Part shown: piece by piece, positions 23,890 to 33,374 of the stretch
How positions within the stretch are numbered: the stretch's first letter is position 1
Layout: the number at the start of each line of letters is the position of its first letter
Assembly: GCA_964653025.1 (NCBI GenBank)
Contig: CAZZBZ010000002.1
Span: 1-64,000, forward strand
Reading direction: 5' to 3'
DNA from: JABWAM01 sp964653025
Lineage (GTDB): Bacteria; Verrucomicrobiota; Verrucomicrobiia; JABWAM01
DNA length: 64,000 nt
Notes under the pieces: model-generated
The model's input: the letters and a program-made list of their open reading frames with translations, nothing else
Told to the model about the DNA's origin: nothing
Databases searched by the model: none
Translations under genes and position numbers: made by a program

Positions 23890-23950
23890 GGCAACCGCTC
23901 GGGTTGCCGTCTGGTTCAGCTTCAACTGTAGCCGCGGTCGCTGACCGCGG
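23890..23950. repeat. Two adjacent palindromic repeats (GGCAACC and CCGCGGTC types)
   Basis: GGCAACC (23890-23896) pairs with GGTTGCC (23902-23908). CCGCGGTC (23932-23939) pairs with GACCGCGG (23943-23950) around GCT. The first stem is shared with 3378-3400, and the second recurs in both orientations at 61259-61305. They lie between convergent genes and probably belong to dispersed intergenic repeat families. Confidence 0.65.
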
Positions 23951-24009
23951 TCGGGCGGGCGAGGGAGAAGAACGGGTCAGCGACTCTATCTGCAGGGTGC
24001 GCTTGCCCC

Positions 24010-24026
24010 CCACCTTTCCAAGGTGG
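24010..24026. terminator. Candidate terminator hairpin between convergent genes
   Basis: CCACCTT (24010-24016) pairs with AAGGTGG (24020-24026) around a three-base loop, 16 bases before the glycosyltransferase stop on the minus strand. A short A/T-richer stretch follows on the plus side. Weak evidence: stem length is seven and there is no clear T run. Confidence 0.35.
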
Positions 24027-24041
24027 TGTGAAATATGCAGA

Positions 24042-24767
24042 TCAGGACGGAAACCCCTTCCGCTCGGCGATGCGGTAGCGGAGTTGGCGGCTCTTCATCC
24101 ACCGTACGGCCAGCAAATCGGTGAAGGATTTGAAGAGGCGGTTCCAGACGCCGTACTTCGATTCGCCCGCAAACCTCTCGCGTGGCGTGATCGGGATTTC
24201 CACGACGGTGTATCCATCCATGCGAAAAAGGGTTGGCAGGAAACGGTGCGCGCCACGGAAGAACTTCACCTCGGCGAGGCATTCCTTCCGGAAGGCCCGG
24301 TAGGTGCAGCCTGCGTCAGTGATATTCTCATCGCTCAGCTTGTTCCTCACCCAGTTCGCCACCTGCGAGGAGGTGCGGCGCAGCCAGTTATCCGCCCGCT
24401 CGTGCACGCGAGAACCGCAGACGCAGTCGGCACCCTTGAGCGCCTCGATAAACTTCGGGATGTCGCGCGGATCGTTCTGGAGGTCGGCGTCGAGCGTGAA
24501 GATCAGGTCCCCCGACACCGCTTTCATCCCGGCCGAGGAAGCCGCAGTCTCGCCGCAGTTCGCCGCGAAACGCTGCACCCTCCAGCGCGGGTCGCGCGTC
24601 GCGATCGCCTGCATGATCTCCCAGCTCCGGTCACGGCTCGCGTCGTCGGTGACCACCACCTCGTAGTCCTCCGACACGCCTTTCATCGCCTCGGCGATCT
24701 CCGCGTGGAGGCGCTCGAGGTTCGCTTCCTCGTTGTAAACCGGGATGACGAGCGAGAGCTTCGGCAT
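24042..24767 (-). CDS. Family 2 glycosyltransferase (DPM1/ArnC-like)
   Basis: 241-residue GT-A enzyme. It starts LSLVIPVYNEEANLERLHAE and has VVVTDDASRDRSWEIM, the metal motif LIFTLDADLQNDP and the acceptor-domain sequence ITPRERFAGESKYGVWNRLF. This is the polyprenyl-phosphate mannosyl/glucosyltransferase pattern, without the C-terminal membrane helices of GtrB/ArnC. The ATG at 24767 is five bases downstream of the aldolase stop, so the two are in one unit. Acceptor and donor are unknown; a lipid-linked sugar for surface glycan synthesis is likely. Confidence 0.9.
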   Translation of the reverse strand: MPKLSLVIPVYNEEANLERLHAEIAEAMKGVSEDYEVVVTDDASRDRSWEIMQAIATRDPRWRVQRFAANCGETAASSAGMKAVSGDLIFTLDADLQNDPRDIPKFIEALKGADCVCGSRVHERADNWLRRTSSQVANWVRNKLSDENITDAGCTYRAFRKECLAEVKFFRGAHRFLPTLFRMDGYTVVEIPITPRERFAGESKYGVWNRLFKSFTDLLAVRWMKSRQLRYRIAERKGFPS

Positions 24768-24772
24768 GTTTC

Positions 24773-25600
24773 TCAGGGCGTGTGGGGCTTTGCGGCGACC
24801 CCGACGACGGCACCTTCGCCGAGAAGGCGATCGAACTCCTCGCCGCAGCGGCGAAACTCGTTCATCACCCCCCCGAACTCCGAGCCCATCACCACGAAAC
24901 GCGCGCCCGCATCCACCACACGGCGCAGATCCTCCGCGGAACCCACGGGACGCCCCCAATGCTTTCCGTGGCGGGACGCCGCGGCATTCACGCGTTCCTG
25001 TGCCTTCGCCATCTTCGGGTCGGTGGGCGACGGGCTGCAATCGAGGCGGGCCGACATGTCGCCGGGGCCGAGGAAAAGCACATCCACCCCGGGGACGGCG
25101 GCAATCGCGTCGGCATTCTCGAGGGCCTCGGGCGTCTCGATCTGGACCACGAGAAACGTCTCGCGGTTCGCGGCCTCGCCATAGGGCTTCAGCGCGGGAA
25201 GACTGTACCGACAATCGAGCCCCGCGGCGTCAAAACCCCGGTCGCCCATCGGCGGGAACTTCACGGCCTGCACGAGCATCCGCGCCTTCTCAACCGTGGA
25301 GACATGGGGAATCATCAGCCCCGCCGCGCCATCCTCGAGAAGGCGGTACAACCCCGTCTTCTCCAGGGTCACGGCCCGCCACATGCAATCGATGTTCGCG
25401 ATGTGGTGAAACGCGATAAAGGCCTGGGCCAGCAGCGGATCGAAGGCGCGATGCTCGCCATCCACCCAGATCCCGTCGTACCCAAAACGAGCAGCCATGC
25501 TGGGGCCGTAGGGCATGTAGTGGCCGAGGCAGGCGATGCGCGCCACTTTGCCGGCACGGAGTTTCGAGAGAACATTGGAACGTCGGACACAGGAATTCAT
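24773..25600 (-). CDS. HpcH/HpaI-family aldolase
   Basis: 275-residue class II (metal-dependent) pyruvate aldolase. Family blocks are GYDGIWVDGEHRAFD, the segment AAGLMIPHVSTVEKARMLVQ, KFPPMGDRGFD, and VVQIETPEALENADAIAAVP then LFLGPGDMSARL, with the metal-binding Glu and Asp in the expected places. Members cleave 2-keto-3-deoxy sugars or hydroxy-ketoacids; the substrate here is not determined. The ATG at 25600 was chosen because the family N-terminus begins just after it. Followed five bases later by a glycosyltransferase. Confidence 0.9.
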   Translation of the reverse strand: MNSCVRRSNVLSKLRAGKVARIACLGHYMPYGPSMAARFGYDGIWVDGEHRAFDPLLAQAFIAFHHIANIDCMWRAVTLEKTGLYRLLEDGAAGLMIPHVSTVEKARMLVQAVKFPPMGDRGFDAAGLDCRYSLPALKPYGEAANRETFLVVQIETPEALENADAIAAVPGVDVLFLGPGDMSARLDCSPSPTDPKMAKAQERVNAAASRHGKHWGRPVGSAEDLRRVVDAGARFVVMGSEFGGVMNEFRRCGEEFDRLLGEGAVVGVAAKPHTP

Positions 25601-25901
25601 GGATATGGGGATGTCAGCACCCGCACCGCTCCGACGCAAGCGCAACACTCCGCGTCCCTGAGTTGAAACGGACGGTTGAACTCGGACTGATTAGAAACGA
25701 GTTTCTATTTTTCAAGAAATATCTCGGTCACACGGAAAGAGGGGCCGCCTTTTTTGTGGAAGACGGCCTGGACGAGAAGATCCGTTCCGTCCGCCCAAGG
25801 CCTTCGATTCCACCGCTTGCGTTGACGCACGTGCGAGACAGATGAGCGGCTTCGCACGACCCTCACGGTGCGGCAGCAAGTACGCGGCGTAGTTTTCCAG
25901 T
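25601..25901. other. Intergenic stretch between aldolase and carB
   Basis: About 300 bases upstream of the aldolase gene and downstream of carB, both on the minus strand. It contains only short open frames without convincing starts. It presumably holds the aldolase promoter and the carB terminator, but no strong hairpin with a T run was seen. Confidence 0.5.
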
Positions 25902-28900
25902 TCAGTCCGTGGAAGTTGTCGATAGCATCCGGTGGTATTCCTGGAGAGAGCGCACCTGCTCGCGCCCCTGCCTTCGGGCGTGGATCCCCTTCGCCGCAGC
26001 TGATGCGGCCGCGAGCGTGGTGATGTAGGGAACCTTGTGCTTGATGGCGGCCTTCCGGAGATAGGAGTCGTCGTGCATGCTCCGCCGTCCCGCGGGCGTG
26101 TTGATGATGAGGTGGATCTCGCCGTTCATGATCGCGTCCGTGATGTTCGGGCGCCCCTCGTGGAGTTTGTAAATGCTTTCGGCGGACACGCCCTGGCCGC
26201 GGAGGTATTCCCCGGTGCCAACCGTGGCCAGGATCCGGAAGCCCATCCCGGCAAACTGGCGTGCGATCTCCAGCACGCCCGAGCGATCCTGCTCGTTGAC
26301 CGTGATCAGCGCCGTACCCTCCGTGGGCAGGATCGCCCCCGCCGCTTCCTGGGCCTTGTAGAAGGCGAGGCCGTACGATCCGGCCATCCCGAGCACCTCC
26401 CCCGTGGAACGCATCTCGGGGCCGAGCAAGGGGTCCACCTCCGGGAACATGTTGAAGGGGAACACGGCCTCCTTGACCCCATAATACGGGACCGTGGTGG
26501 CTTTGAGTTTCATCGCGGAAAGCTTCTTTCCGAGCATCAGCTCCGTGGCGATGCGCGCCATCTGGAGGTTGCAGACCTTGGAGACCAGCGGCACCGTTCG
26601 CGAGGCCCTCGGGTTCGCCTCGAGCACGAAGACCGTGTCCTGCGCGATCGCGTATTGGACATTCATCAGCCCGACCACTCCGAGTTCCCGTCCGATCCGA
26701 CGGGTGTAATCGCGGATCGTCTCGAGATGCTTGGGCGAGATGCTTACCGGCGGGATCACGCAGGCGGAGTCGCCCGAGTGAATTCCCGCCAGCTCGATGT
26801 GCTCCATCACGGCCGGCACAAATGCCTCCGTGCCGTCGGCGATCGCGTCCGCCTCGCACTCCAGGGCGTTGTCGAGGAACTTGTCCACGTAGATCGGGCG
26901 GTCGGGGGTCACGGTCACCGCGGCGGCCACGTAGTGCTTGAGCATCGCCTCGTCGTACACCACCTCCATGCCGCGCCCGCCGAGGACGAACGAAGGGCGG
27001 ACGATGAGCGGGTAACCGATGCGCCGCGCCACCGCCAGGGCCTCCTCGGGCGAGCGCGCCACGCCGGACTCCGGCATGGGGATCCCCATCTCGCGCATCT
27101 TCTGGCGGAACAGGTCGCGGTCCTCCGCGAGATTGATGGTCTCGGGAGAGGTTCCGAGGATGCGCACCCCCGCGGCGGCCAGCTCGTTGGCGATGTTCAA
27201 CGGCGTCTGGCCGCCGAACTGGACGATCACCCCCTCGGGCTTCTCCTTCTCGTAGATGCTGAGGACGTCCTCCACGGTGAGCGGCTCAAAGTACAACTTG
27301 TCGGCCGTGTCGTAGTCCGTGGAAACGGTCTCGGGGTTGCAGTTCACCATGATCGACTCGTACCCGGCGTCGCGCAGCGCGAAGGCGGCGTGGACGCAGC
27401 AGTAGTCGAACTCGATTCCCTGCCCGATGCGGTTGGGTCCGCCGCCGAGGACCATCACCTTGCGGTTCTTGCTGGCGGGCACCTTGTCCGTGCCGTGGTA
27501 GGTCGAGTAATAGTAGGCCGTATTTTCTACGCCACTCACGGGCACGGCATCCCAGCGCTCGGTCACGCCGAGCTTGAGCCGGGCCTTGCGGATCTCCGTT
27601 TCGCTCCGTCCGAGGATCTGCGCCAGGTAGCGGTCGGCGAACCCATCGAGTTTGGCGCGCTTGAGAAGCGCGTCAGGGAGCGTTCCTCCCTTGTGCTTGA
27701 GGATCTCCTCTTCCAGTTCCACGAGCTCCTTCATCTGCCGCAGGAACCAGGGCTTCAGGTGGGTGCGCGCGTAAAGGTCGTCGATCCCGGCCCCCTTCCT
27801 CAGCGCCTCGTAAAGGATGAACTGCCTCTCGCTGGATGCCTCGTTGAGCATCGCCAGGAGCTCCGTCAGGGACTTGCGGTTGAAGTCTTTCACGAAGCCG
27901 AGGCCATGGCGCCCGTTTTCCAGCGAGCGAATGGCCTTGTGGAAGGCCTCCTTGTAGTTCTTCCCGATGCTCATCACCTCGCCCACCGCGCGCATCTGGG
28001 TCCCCAGCTTGTCCTTCGCATCCTTGAACTTCTCGAAGGCCCAGCGCGAGAACTTGACCACCACGTAGTCCCCCGAGGGTTCGTACTTGTCGAGGGTGCC
28101 GGCCCGCCAGTAGGGAATCTCGTCGAGGGTCATCCCTCCCGCCAGCATCGCGGAGATGAGCGCGATCGGGAAGCCCGTGGCCTTTGAGGCCAGCGCCGAG
28201 GAGCGCGACGTGCGCGGGTTGATCTCGATGATCACCACGCGCCCCGTCTTCGGGTCGTGCGCGAACTGGATATTCGTGCCGCCGATCACCCTGATCGCGT
28301 CCACGATCCGGTAGGAATACTCTTGGAGTTTCTTCTGCAGCTCGGGGGCGATGGTCAGCATCGGCGCCACGCAGAACGAGTCGCCGGTGTGCACGCCCAT
28401 GGCGTCCACGTTCTCGATGAAGCAGACCGTGATCTTTTTCGCGTTCGCGTCGCGGACTACCTCGAGCTCGAGCTCCTCCCAGCCGAGGACCGACTCCTCC
28501 ACGAGGATCTGGTGAACCATGCTGGCCGCAAGGCCGCGGGCGGCCACGGTCCGCAGCTCCTCGATGTTGTACACCAGCCCGCCGCCGGTGCCGCCGAGGG
28601 TGTACGCGGGGCGGACCACCACCGGGTAGCCCAACTCGCCCGCGATCTTTTCAGCCTCCTCGACGTTGAACGCCGGGGCGCTCTTCGGCATGTCGATCCC
28701 CAGCTTCTTCATCGTCTCCTTGAAAATGATGCGGTCCTCGCCGCGCTCGATGGCGTCGAGTTCCACCCCGATCACCTTGACGCCGAACTTCTGGAGCACG
28801 CCCGCCTTCGCCAGCTCCGAGCTGAGGTTCAGCCCTGTCTGGCCTCCGAGGTTGGGAAGGAGCGCGTCGGGCCGTTCCTTCTCGATGATCTCGGTCAGCG

Positions 28901-29117
28901 TCTTGACGTTCAGCGGCTCGATGTAGGTCACATCGGCCATCCCGGGATCGGTCATGATCGTGGCCGGGTTCGAGTTTACCAGGAGGATTTGGTAGCCGAG
29001 CTTGCGCAGGGCCTTGCAGGCCTGGGTGCCCGAGTAATCGAACTCGCACGCCTGCCCGATGATGATGGGGCCCGAACCGATGATCATGACCTTCTTGACG
29101 TCCTGGCGCTTTGGCAT
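25902..29117 (-). CDS. carB: Carbamoyl-phosphate synthase large subunit
   Basis: 1071-residue enzyme that makes carbamoyl phosphate from ammonia, bicarbonate and two ATP for pyrimidine and arginine synthesis. It is two homologous ATP-grasp halves. The first begins MIIGSGPIIIGQACEFDYSG near residue 11. The second begins VLGGGPNRIGQGIEFDYCCV near residue 553. The C-terminal MGS-like regulatory domain (from about 935, with TVNEQDRSGVLEIARQFAGM) binds allosteric effectors in homologues. The length equals the E. coli enzyme. The ATG at 29117 was chosen since the conserved start follows. The small subunit carA is not adjacent. Confidence 0.97.
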   Translation of the reverse strand: MPKRQDVKKVMIIGSGPIIIGQACEFDYSGTQACKALRKLGYQILLVNSNPATIMTDPGMADVTYIEPLNVKTLTEIIEKERPDALLPNLGGQTGLNLSSELAKAGVLQKFGVKVIGVELDAIERGEDRIIFKETMKKLGIDMPKSAPAFNVEEAEKIAGELGYPVVVRPAYTLGGTGGGLVYNIEELRTVAARGLAASMVHQILVEESVLGWEELELEVVRDANAKKITVCFIENVDAMGVHTGDSFCVAPMLTIAPELQKKLQEYSYRIVDAIRVIGGTNIQFAHDPKTGRVVIIEINPRTSRSSALASKATGFPIALISAMLAGGMTLDEIPYWRAGTLDKYEPSGDYVVVKFSRWAFEKFKDAKDKLGTQMRAVGEVMSIGKNYKEAFHKAIRSLENGRHGLGFVKDFNRKSLTELLAMLNEASSERQFILYEALRKGAGIDDLYARTHLKPWFLRQMKELVELEEEILKHKGGTLPDALLKRAKLDGFADRYLAQILGRSETEIRKARLKLGVTERWDAVPVSGVENTAYYYSTYHGTDKVPASKNRKVMVLGGGPNRIGQGIEFDYCCVHAAFALRDAGYESIMVNCNPETVSTDYDTADKLYFEPLTVEDVLSIYEKEKPEGVIVQFGGQTPLNIANELAAAGVRILGTSPETINLAEDRDLFRQKMREMGIPMPESGVARSPEEALAVARRIGYPLIVRPSFVLGGRGMEVVYDEAMLKHYVAAAVTVTPDRPIYVDKFLDNALECEADAIADGTEAFVPAVMEHIELAGIHSGDSACVIPPVSISPKHLETIRDYTRRIGRELGVVGLMNVQYAIAQDTVFVLEANPRASRTVPLVSKVCNLQMARIATELMLGKKLSAMKLKATTVPYYGVKEAVFPFNMFPEVDPLLGPEMRSTGEVLGMAGSYGLAFYKAQEAAGAILPTEGTALITVNEQDRSGVLEIARQFAGMGFRILATVGTGEYLRGQGVSAESIYKLHEGRPNITDAIMNGEIHLIINTPAGRRSMHDDSYLRKAAIKHKVPYITTLAAASAAAKGIHARRQGREQVRSLQEYHRMLSTTSTD

Positions 29118-29457
29118 TGGGAAACCTCTGAATAGGGTTGGGAAAATTGGGCCGCATCCGCGGCCTCGTGAGCGAGGCTGGAAACTGGCGAGTCCTCCTG
29201 TCGGAGTCAATCACGCAGCAAATTTTTCATGATCCCGAGACTGATAATGACGACGGTTTTCATAAGGTGGGGCGATACGATCTCCGTAAATCCCGCAACC
29301 CAAGCCGAACAGAAAATTCGAGTCCCGCTCTTTCACTTGCGATAAGATTGTCTATGTAAGGAGACGGTGACATGCGAGGTGCACATGCCCCCAGAATGTT
29401 CGCAAGATTAGACGGATGGGACTTGATGCGGGTGGGGCTTCCTGCTCGGAGTGATGT
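29118..29457. other. Divergent intergenic region between carB and malQ
   Basis: 340 bases between two divergent genes. It should contain both promoters. No convincing -35/-10 pair, riboswitch fold or structured RNA was recognised by eye, and the short open frames in it are unconvincing. Confidence 0.5.
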
Positions 29458-31122
29458 GTGCGACCCGATCCCAAACAGCGGCTGACGGGCCTGCTGGTGC
29501 CTCTTTTTGCCCTGCGGGGCCGTCACGACCTGGGGATCGGCGACACGGGGGCCGCGCGGGAGATGGTGAACTGGTGCGCCGACCGCGGGATCGGGGTCCT
29601 GCAGTTCCTGCCGGTCAACGAGACGGGGGACGACCACAGTCCCTACAACGCGATCAGCTCGGTGGCGCTGGACCCGACAACGGTGGCGACGCACCCGTCG
29701 TCCCTGACGGAGTTGCCGAAGGCCGATTGGGCTCGGCTGGCGGGAGCGAGGGAACTCGCGGAGTTGCGCGACGGGCCGGTGAAGTACCGCCGCGTCAAGG
29801 CGCTGAAGCAGAAGCTCCTGCGCGCCGCGTTCCGTGCCTCGCGCCGGGGGGGTGAGTTCGAGGCGTTTGTCGAGGCGGAGTCGGGGTGGATTGGGGATTA
29901 CGCGCTGTTTCGGGTCCTCATGGGGTGCAACGGCGGTTCCGCGGTCTGGGAGTCCTGGTCGGTGGAGCATCGCACGCCCTCGGCGGCGCGCGACTGGCTG
30001 GCCTCGCGTTCCCCCAAGGAGAGGAAGGCGCTCGAGGAAGAGGCGGTCTTCCATTCCTGGGTGCAGTGGGTGGCTTACCGTCAGTGGATATCGGTGCGGG
30101 CGCATGCGCGGCGGCGCGGGGTGGCGCTCATGGGTGACATTCCCTTCGGGATCGGGCGGTGCAGCGCGGATGTTTGGGCGAACCAGGGAGTCTTCGATTT
30201 GCGGTGGTCCTGCGGGGCGCCGCCGGAGCATTTCTTCAAGCCGGATCTTTTCACGGAGCGATGGGGACAGAACTGGGGCATCCCGCTTTACCGCTGGGAT
30301 CGGATGAGGGAAGACGGGTTCTCGTGGTGGCGACGGCGCGTGAAAGGGACGGCGCGGGTATTCGACCTGTTCCGGGTGGACCACGTCCTCGGTTTTTACC
30401 GGGTGTATGCCTTTCCATGGTCTCCCCGCGAGAATGGTGACTATGTGAATCTCAGCCACGAGCAGGCGAAGGCGAAGGCGGGAGACCTTCCGCGCTTCTG
30501 GCCGGACGGGGACGAGCGGGAGGAGTCGAGGGCCTCGAATCGCGCCCATGGCGAGGCGATGATGCGGATGATCCTCGACGCCGCGGGGGAATGCGGCGTG
30601 GTCGCGGAGGACCTCGGCTGGGTCCCGGACTATGTGCGCCCGTCGCTGACATCGCTTGGGGTCCCGGGCTTCAAAATTCCTCTTTTCGAACGACAGCATG
30701 ACGGGGCCTACACCCCGTCGGATTCCTACGCCCCGCTCTCGGTGGCGACGTTCGCGACCCACGACCACGAACCGCTCGCGGCGATGTGGGAGAAGTGGTC
30801 CCGCGATCCGAACGCCGCGATCGAGGCGCGCAGGGCGGCGGATTGGGCGGGGTGGGGGGCGCGGGAGTTGCCGTCCGTCTATACCCCCGAGATCCACGCG
30901 GCACTGTGCCGGCGGCTGCTTGGCTGTCCGAGTTGGCTCGCGATGTTCATGGTCACCGATCTCCTCGGGGACAAGCAGCGGTTCAACGTGCCCGGCCCGA
31001 TGAGCGAGAGCAACTGGACCGAGCGTCTCCCCTGCGAGGTGCGCGAACTCGGCTCGGACAAGGATGTCGCGGCACGTCTTGCCGCCATCGGCGACCTGCG
31101 GAGGGGGTCAGGTGACGATTAA
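29458..31122 (+). CDS. malQ: 4-alpha-glucanotransferase (amylomaltase)
   Basis: 554-residue GH77 enzyme that transfers alpha-1,4-glucan segments during maltodextrin or glycogen turnover. Family blocks are LLVPLFALRGRHDLGIGDTG, VLQFLPVNETGDDHSPYNAI, MGDIPFGIGRCSADVWANQG and WGIPLYRWDRMREDGFSWW. The nucleophile region is FDLFRVDHVLGFYRVYAFPW, the acid/base region VVAEDLGWVPDYVR, and FATHDHEPLAAMW holds the third acidic motif. The GTG at 29458 is preceded by GGAG. Length is near the bacterial norm. It converges on the hopanoid gene with 35 bases between stops. No other glycogen genes are nearby. Confidence 0.94.
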   Translation: MRPDPKQRLTGLLVPLFALRGRHDLGIGDTGAAREMVNWCADRGIGVLQFLPVNETGDDHSPYNAISSVALDPTTVATHPSSLTELPKADWARLAGARELAELRDGPVKYRRVKALKQKLLRAAFRASRRGGEFEAFVEAESGWIGDYALFRVLMGCNGGSAVWESWSVEHRTPSAARDWLASRSPKERKALEEEAVFHSWVQWVAYRQWISVRAHARRRGVALMGDIPFGIGRCSADVWANQGVFDLRWSCGAPPEHFFKPDLFTERWGQNWGIPLYRWDRMREDGFSWWRRRVKGTARVFDLFRVDHVLGFYRVYAFPWSPRENGDYVNLSHEQAKAKAGDLPRFWPDGDEREESRASNRAHGEAMMRMILDAAGECGVVAEDLGWVPDYVRPSLTSLGVPGFKIPLFERQHDGAYTPSDSYAPLSVATFATHDHEPLAAMWEKWSRDPNAAIEARRAADWAGWGARELPSVYTPEIHAALCRRLLGCPSWLAMFMVTDLLGDKQRFNVPGPMSESNWTERLPCEVRELGSDKDVAARLAAIGDLRRGSGDD

Positions 31123-31157
31123 CATGCCGCGATCGATGCGCGACATGGTCTCTGGGA

Positions 31158-33125
31158 TCAGCCCTCTCGGCGTGGGGTGGCGCGGACCGGGACCGCCTCG
31201 CGGGCGGTCGCGGCGGCGAGGGATTGCACTGCCGGGTTGAGGGCGCTGTCACGATGGAGGGCGAACCACGCATTGAACGCCATGAGCGGGAAGTAGGCGC
31301 GGTAGAGGTGGTAGCGCAGGTAAAAGACCTTGGGGAAGCCGGTTCCGGTCCACTCGTTCTCGGTCCATGAGCCGTCCGGGTTTTGCCGTTTGACGAGCCA
31401 CGCGAGGCCTCGCTCGACGGCGCGGCTGTTGACCTCGCGAGCGGCGAGCAGACCGAGCAGGGCCCATGCGGTCTGCGAGGCGGTGGAGGGGCCCTTGCCC
31501 TTGAGCGAGGGATCATTATAGGAGGCGAGCGTCTCGCCCCAGCCGCCGTCCTCGTTCTGCACGCTCTCCAGCCAGTGCACGGCGCGCCGCACCATGGGCT
31601 GCGAGAGATTGGCACCGATGCGGGAGAGCCCGACGAGTACCTGCCAGGTGCCGTAGATGTAGTTACTGCCCCAGCGGCCAAACCACGAACCATCCGGACA
31701 CTGGTCCTTCTCGATAAATGCGATTGCGCGGCGACACTCGGGGGAACTCGAGGTGAAGCCGAAGTCGGCGAGGCACTCGAGGACCCGCCCCGTGATGTCC
31801 GCGGTGGGCGGGTCGATCATCGCGTTGTGGTCCGCGAAGGGCACCTCCGTGTAGAGGCGGTGGGTGTTGTCCTTGTCGAAGCTGGCCCACCCGCCATCGC
31901 GGCATTGCATGCCGAGAGTCCAGCGCAGTCCCCGGTCCATGGCGCGCTCCTTCGCGGCGCGATCGGGCAGGTCCACCTGCTTCAGCGCACGGAGCACCAC
32001 GATCGTATCGTCCACGTCGGGGTACCACTCGTTGAGGAACTCGAAGTACCAGCCTGCCGGCTCGGGCTGCGGGTTCTTGATCGCCCAATCCCCGATGATC
32101 GTGGTCTCCTTGGAGAGCATCCACTCGGCGGCGCGCTGGAGAGCGGGGTGATCGGGGGGCAGGCCGGACTCGCGCAGGATCAGGGTGCTCCACGCGGTGT
32201 CCCAGACGGGAGAGAAGCAGGGCTGCAGCCGCATCGTCTCTCCCTCGCGAATCGTGAAGCGCTCCAACTCCTTCTTCTCCCGTTGCACAAGCGGGTGGTC
32301 GGGGGGATAGCCCAGGGCCGTCAGCGCGAAGATCGAGTTGACCATGGCCGGGAAGATCGTTCCCAGCCCGTCGGAGTGTTCGAGCCGATCCAGGAGCCAG
32401 CGGTGGCATCGTTTAAGGGCGATTCCTCGGAAAGGGTGGATCGGCTGCCCCTGCCACCATTTGATAATGTAGTTCCAGGTGAGAAAGAAATTATGCCAGG
32501 TGATCGTTCGCTTGCTCCACGGAAGATGGATGTTCGCCTGCTCGCGCCCGCCCGCGTAAAGCTCATCCACCGTGAAGGGAAAAGGGCGCGTGACCTTGAA
32601 ATGTTCCACAATTGAGAGCGGCACGATCATCGTGCGCGACCATGCGCTCATCGAGTAGATGCTGTAGTAGAAGTTCTTCGGGAACAGGATGAGCTCGGGC
32701 GGGATCGCGGGGACCCCTTCCCACGGGAACTCGCCCACGAGCGCGAGGTAGATCTTCGTGAAGCTGTTGACCTTGACGATTCCCCCGTGCCGCAGGATTA
32801 CCTCGCGGATCTTGCTCATCAGCTCCTCGCTCGCCCCGCGCCCGGACAAGCGCAACAGGAGGTAGCACTTCACCGTGGCGCTGATATCCGTCGGCCCGCC
32901 GGGGAAGATCGCCCAGCCCCCCTCGGGGTTGCGGTGCTGGAGCACGTGGTTGGCCAGGAGGCGGTAGGTCTCCGTGTCGCCCCAGCCCATATAATGGAGG
33001 TAGAGGGCGTACTCCGATTCCAGGATCGTGTCGCCTTCGAGTTCCCCGACCCAGTACCCCTCGGGATGTTGACGGGCCAGCAGCCACTTGCGCGACCGCT
33101 CCTGCCCCTCCAAGACTTCCTTCAT
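31158..33125 (-). CDS. shc: Squalene-hopene cyclase
   Basis: 655-residue triterpene cyclase that folds squalene into hopene or diplopterol, membrane-ordering hopanoids. It is membrane-associated. The protonating DxDD is D370-V-D372-D373 (EWYPDVDDTIVVL). QW repeats are present as MQCRDGGWASFD, QCPDGSWFGRWG, QNEDGGWGE and QNPDGSW, and the usual FxxPxxN-like substrate region is IFPAMVNSIFALTALGYP. Length fits the family (about 630-720). The ATG at 33125 gives a normal N-terminus. A tRNA-Lys lies 57 bases upstream on the same strand. Squalene synthesis genes are not here, but dxs at 54.2 kb feeds isoprenoid supply. Confidence 0.96.
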   Translation of the reverse strand: MKEVLEGQERSRKWLLARQHPEGYWVGELEGDTILESEYALYLHYMGWGDTETYRLLANHVLQHRNPEGGWAIFPGGPTDISATVKCYLLLRLSGRGASEELMSKIREVILRHGGIVKVNSFTKIYLALVGEFPWEGVPAIPPELILFPKNFYYSIYSMSAWSRTMIVPLSIVEHFKVTRPFPFTVDELYAGGREQANIHLPWSKRTITWHNFFLTWNYIIKWWQGQPIHPFRGIALKRCHRWLLDRLEHSDGLGTIFPAMVNSIFALTALGYPPDHPLVQREKKELERFTIREGETMRLQPCFSPVWDTAWSTLILRESGLPPDHPALQRAAEWMLSKETTIIGDWAIKNPQPEPAGWYFEFLNEWYPDVDDTIVVLRALKQVDLPDRAAKERAMDRGLRWTLGMQCRDGGWASFDKDNTHRLYTEVPFADHNAMIDPPTADITGRVLECLADFGFTSSSPECRRAIAFIEKDQCPDGSWFGRWGSNYIYGTWQVLVGLSRIGANLSQPMVRRAVHWLESVQNEDGGWGETLASYNDPSLKGKGPSTASQTAWALLGLLAAREVNSRAVERGLAWLVKRQNPDGSWTENEWTGTGFPKVFYLRYHLYRAYFPLMAFNAWFALHRDSALNPAVQSLAAATAREAVPVRATPRREG

Positions 33126-33181
33126 GCGAGCGGGGAAGTTCCTCGCCCTCCGGGGTAAAGTCAACGTGGAACTGGGAAAAG

Positions 33182-33257
33182 TGGTGGGTTGGATGGGATT
33201 CGAACCCATGACCAACGCCTTAAAAGGGCGCTGCTCTACCGACTGAGCTACCAACCC
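33182..33257 (-). tRNA. tRNA-Lys(UUU)
   Basis: A 76-base cloverleaf on the minus strand from G at 33257 to the encoded CCA at 33182-33184. The acceptor GGGUUGG pairs with CCAACCC. The D arm is GCUC/GAGC. The anticodon stem GCGCC/GGCGU (one G-U) carries the loop CUUUUAA with anticodon UUU. The T arm AUGGG/CCCAU has the loop UUCGAAU. All invariant positions are in place. The CCA end is encoded. It lies directly upstream of the squalene-hopene cyclase gene. Confidence 0.97.
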
Positions 33258-33374
33258 GTGTTCTTGAGCGTAGCGTGAGGGCGCCCGGGCCGCAAAGGGG
33301 AAATTTTCGTTCATGTCCTCTTCCATGCCGCTTTTGCTCGACAAACGTTCGGGAAGGGCTAGGTTCACGGTGTC

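Noticed and set aside
25705..25857. 50-codon open frame on the minus strand between the aldolase and carB
   Set aside because: Only a GTG start without a ribosome site, and no recognisable family or neighbours. Chance in a high-GC genome is as likely.
29118..29457. Riboswitch or structured RNA upstream of malQ or carB
   Set aside because: No recognisable aptamer core or strong compensatory stems could be drawn by eye.
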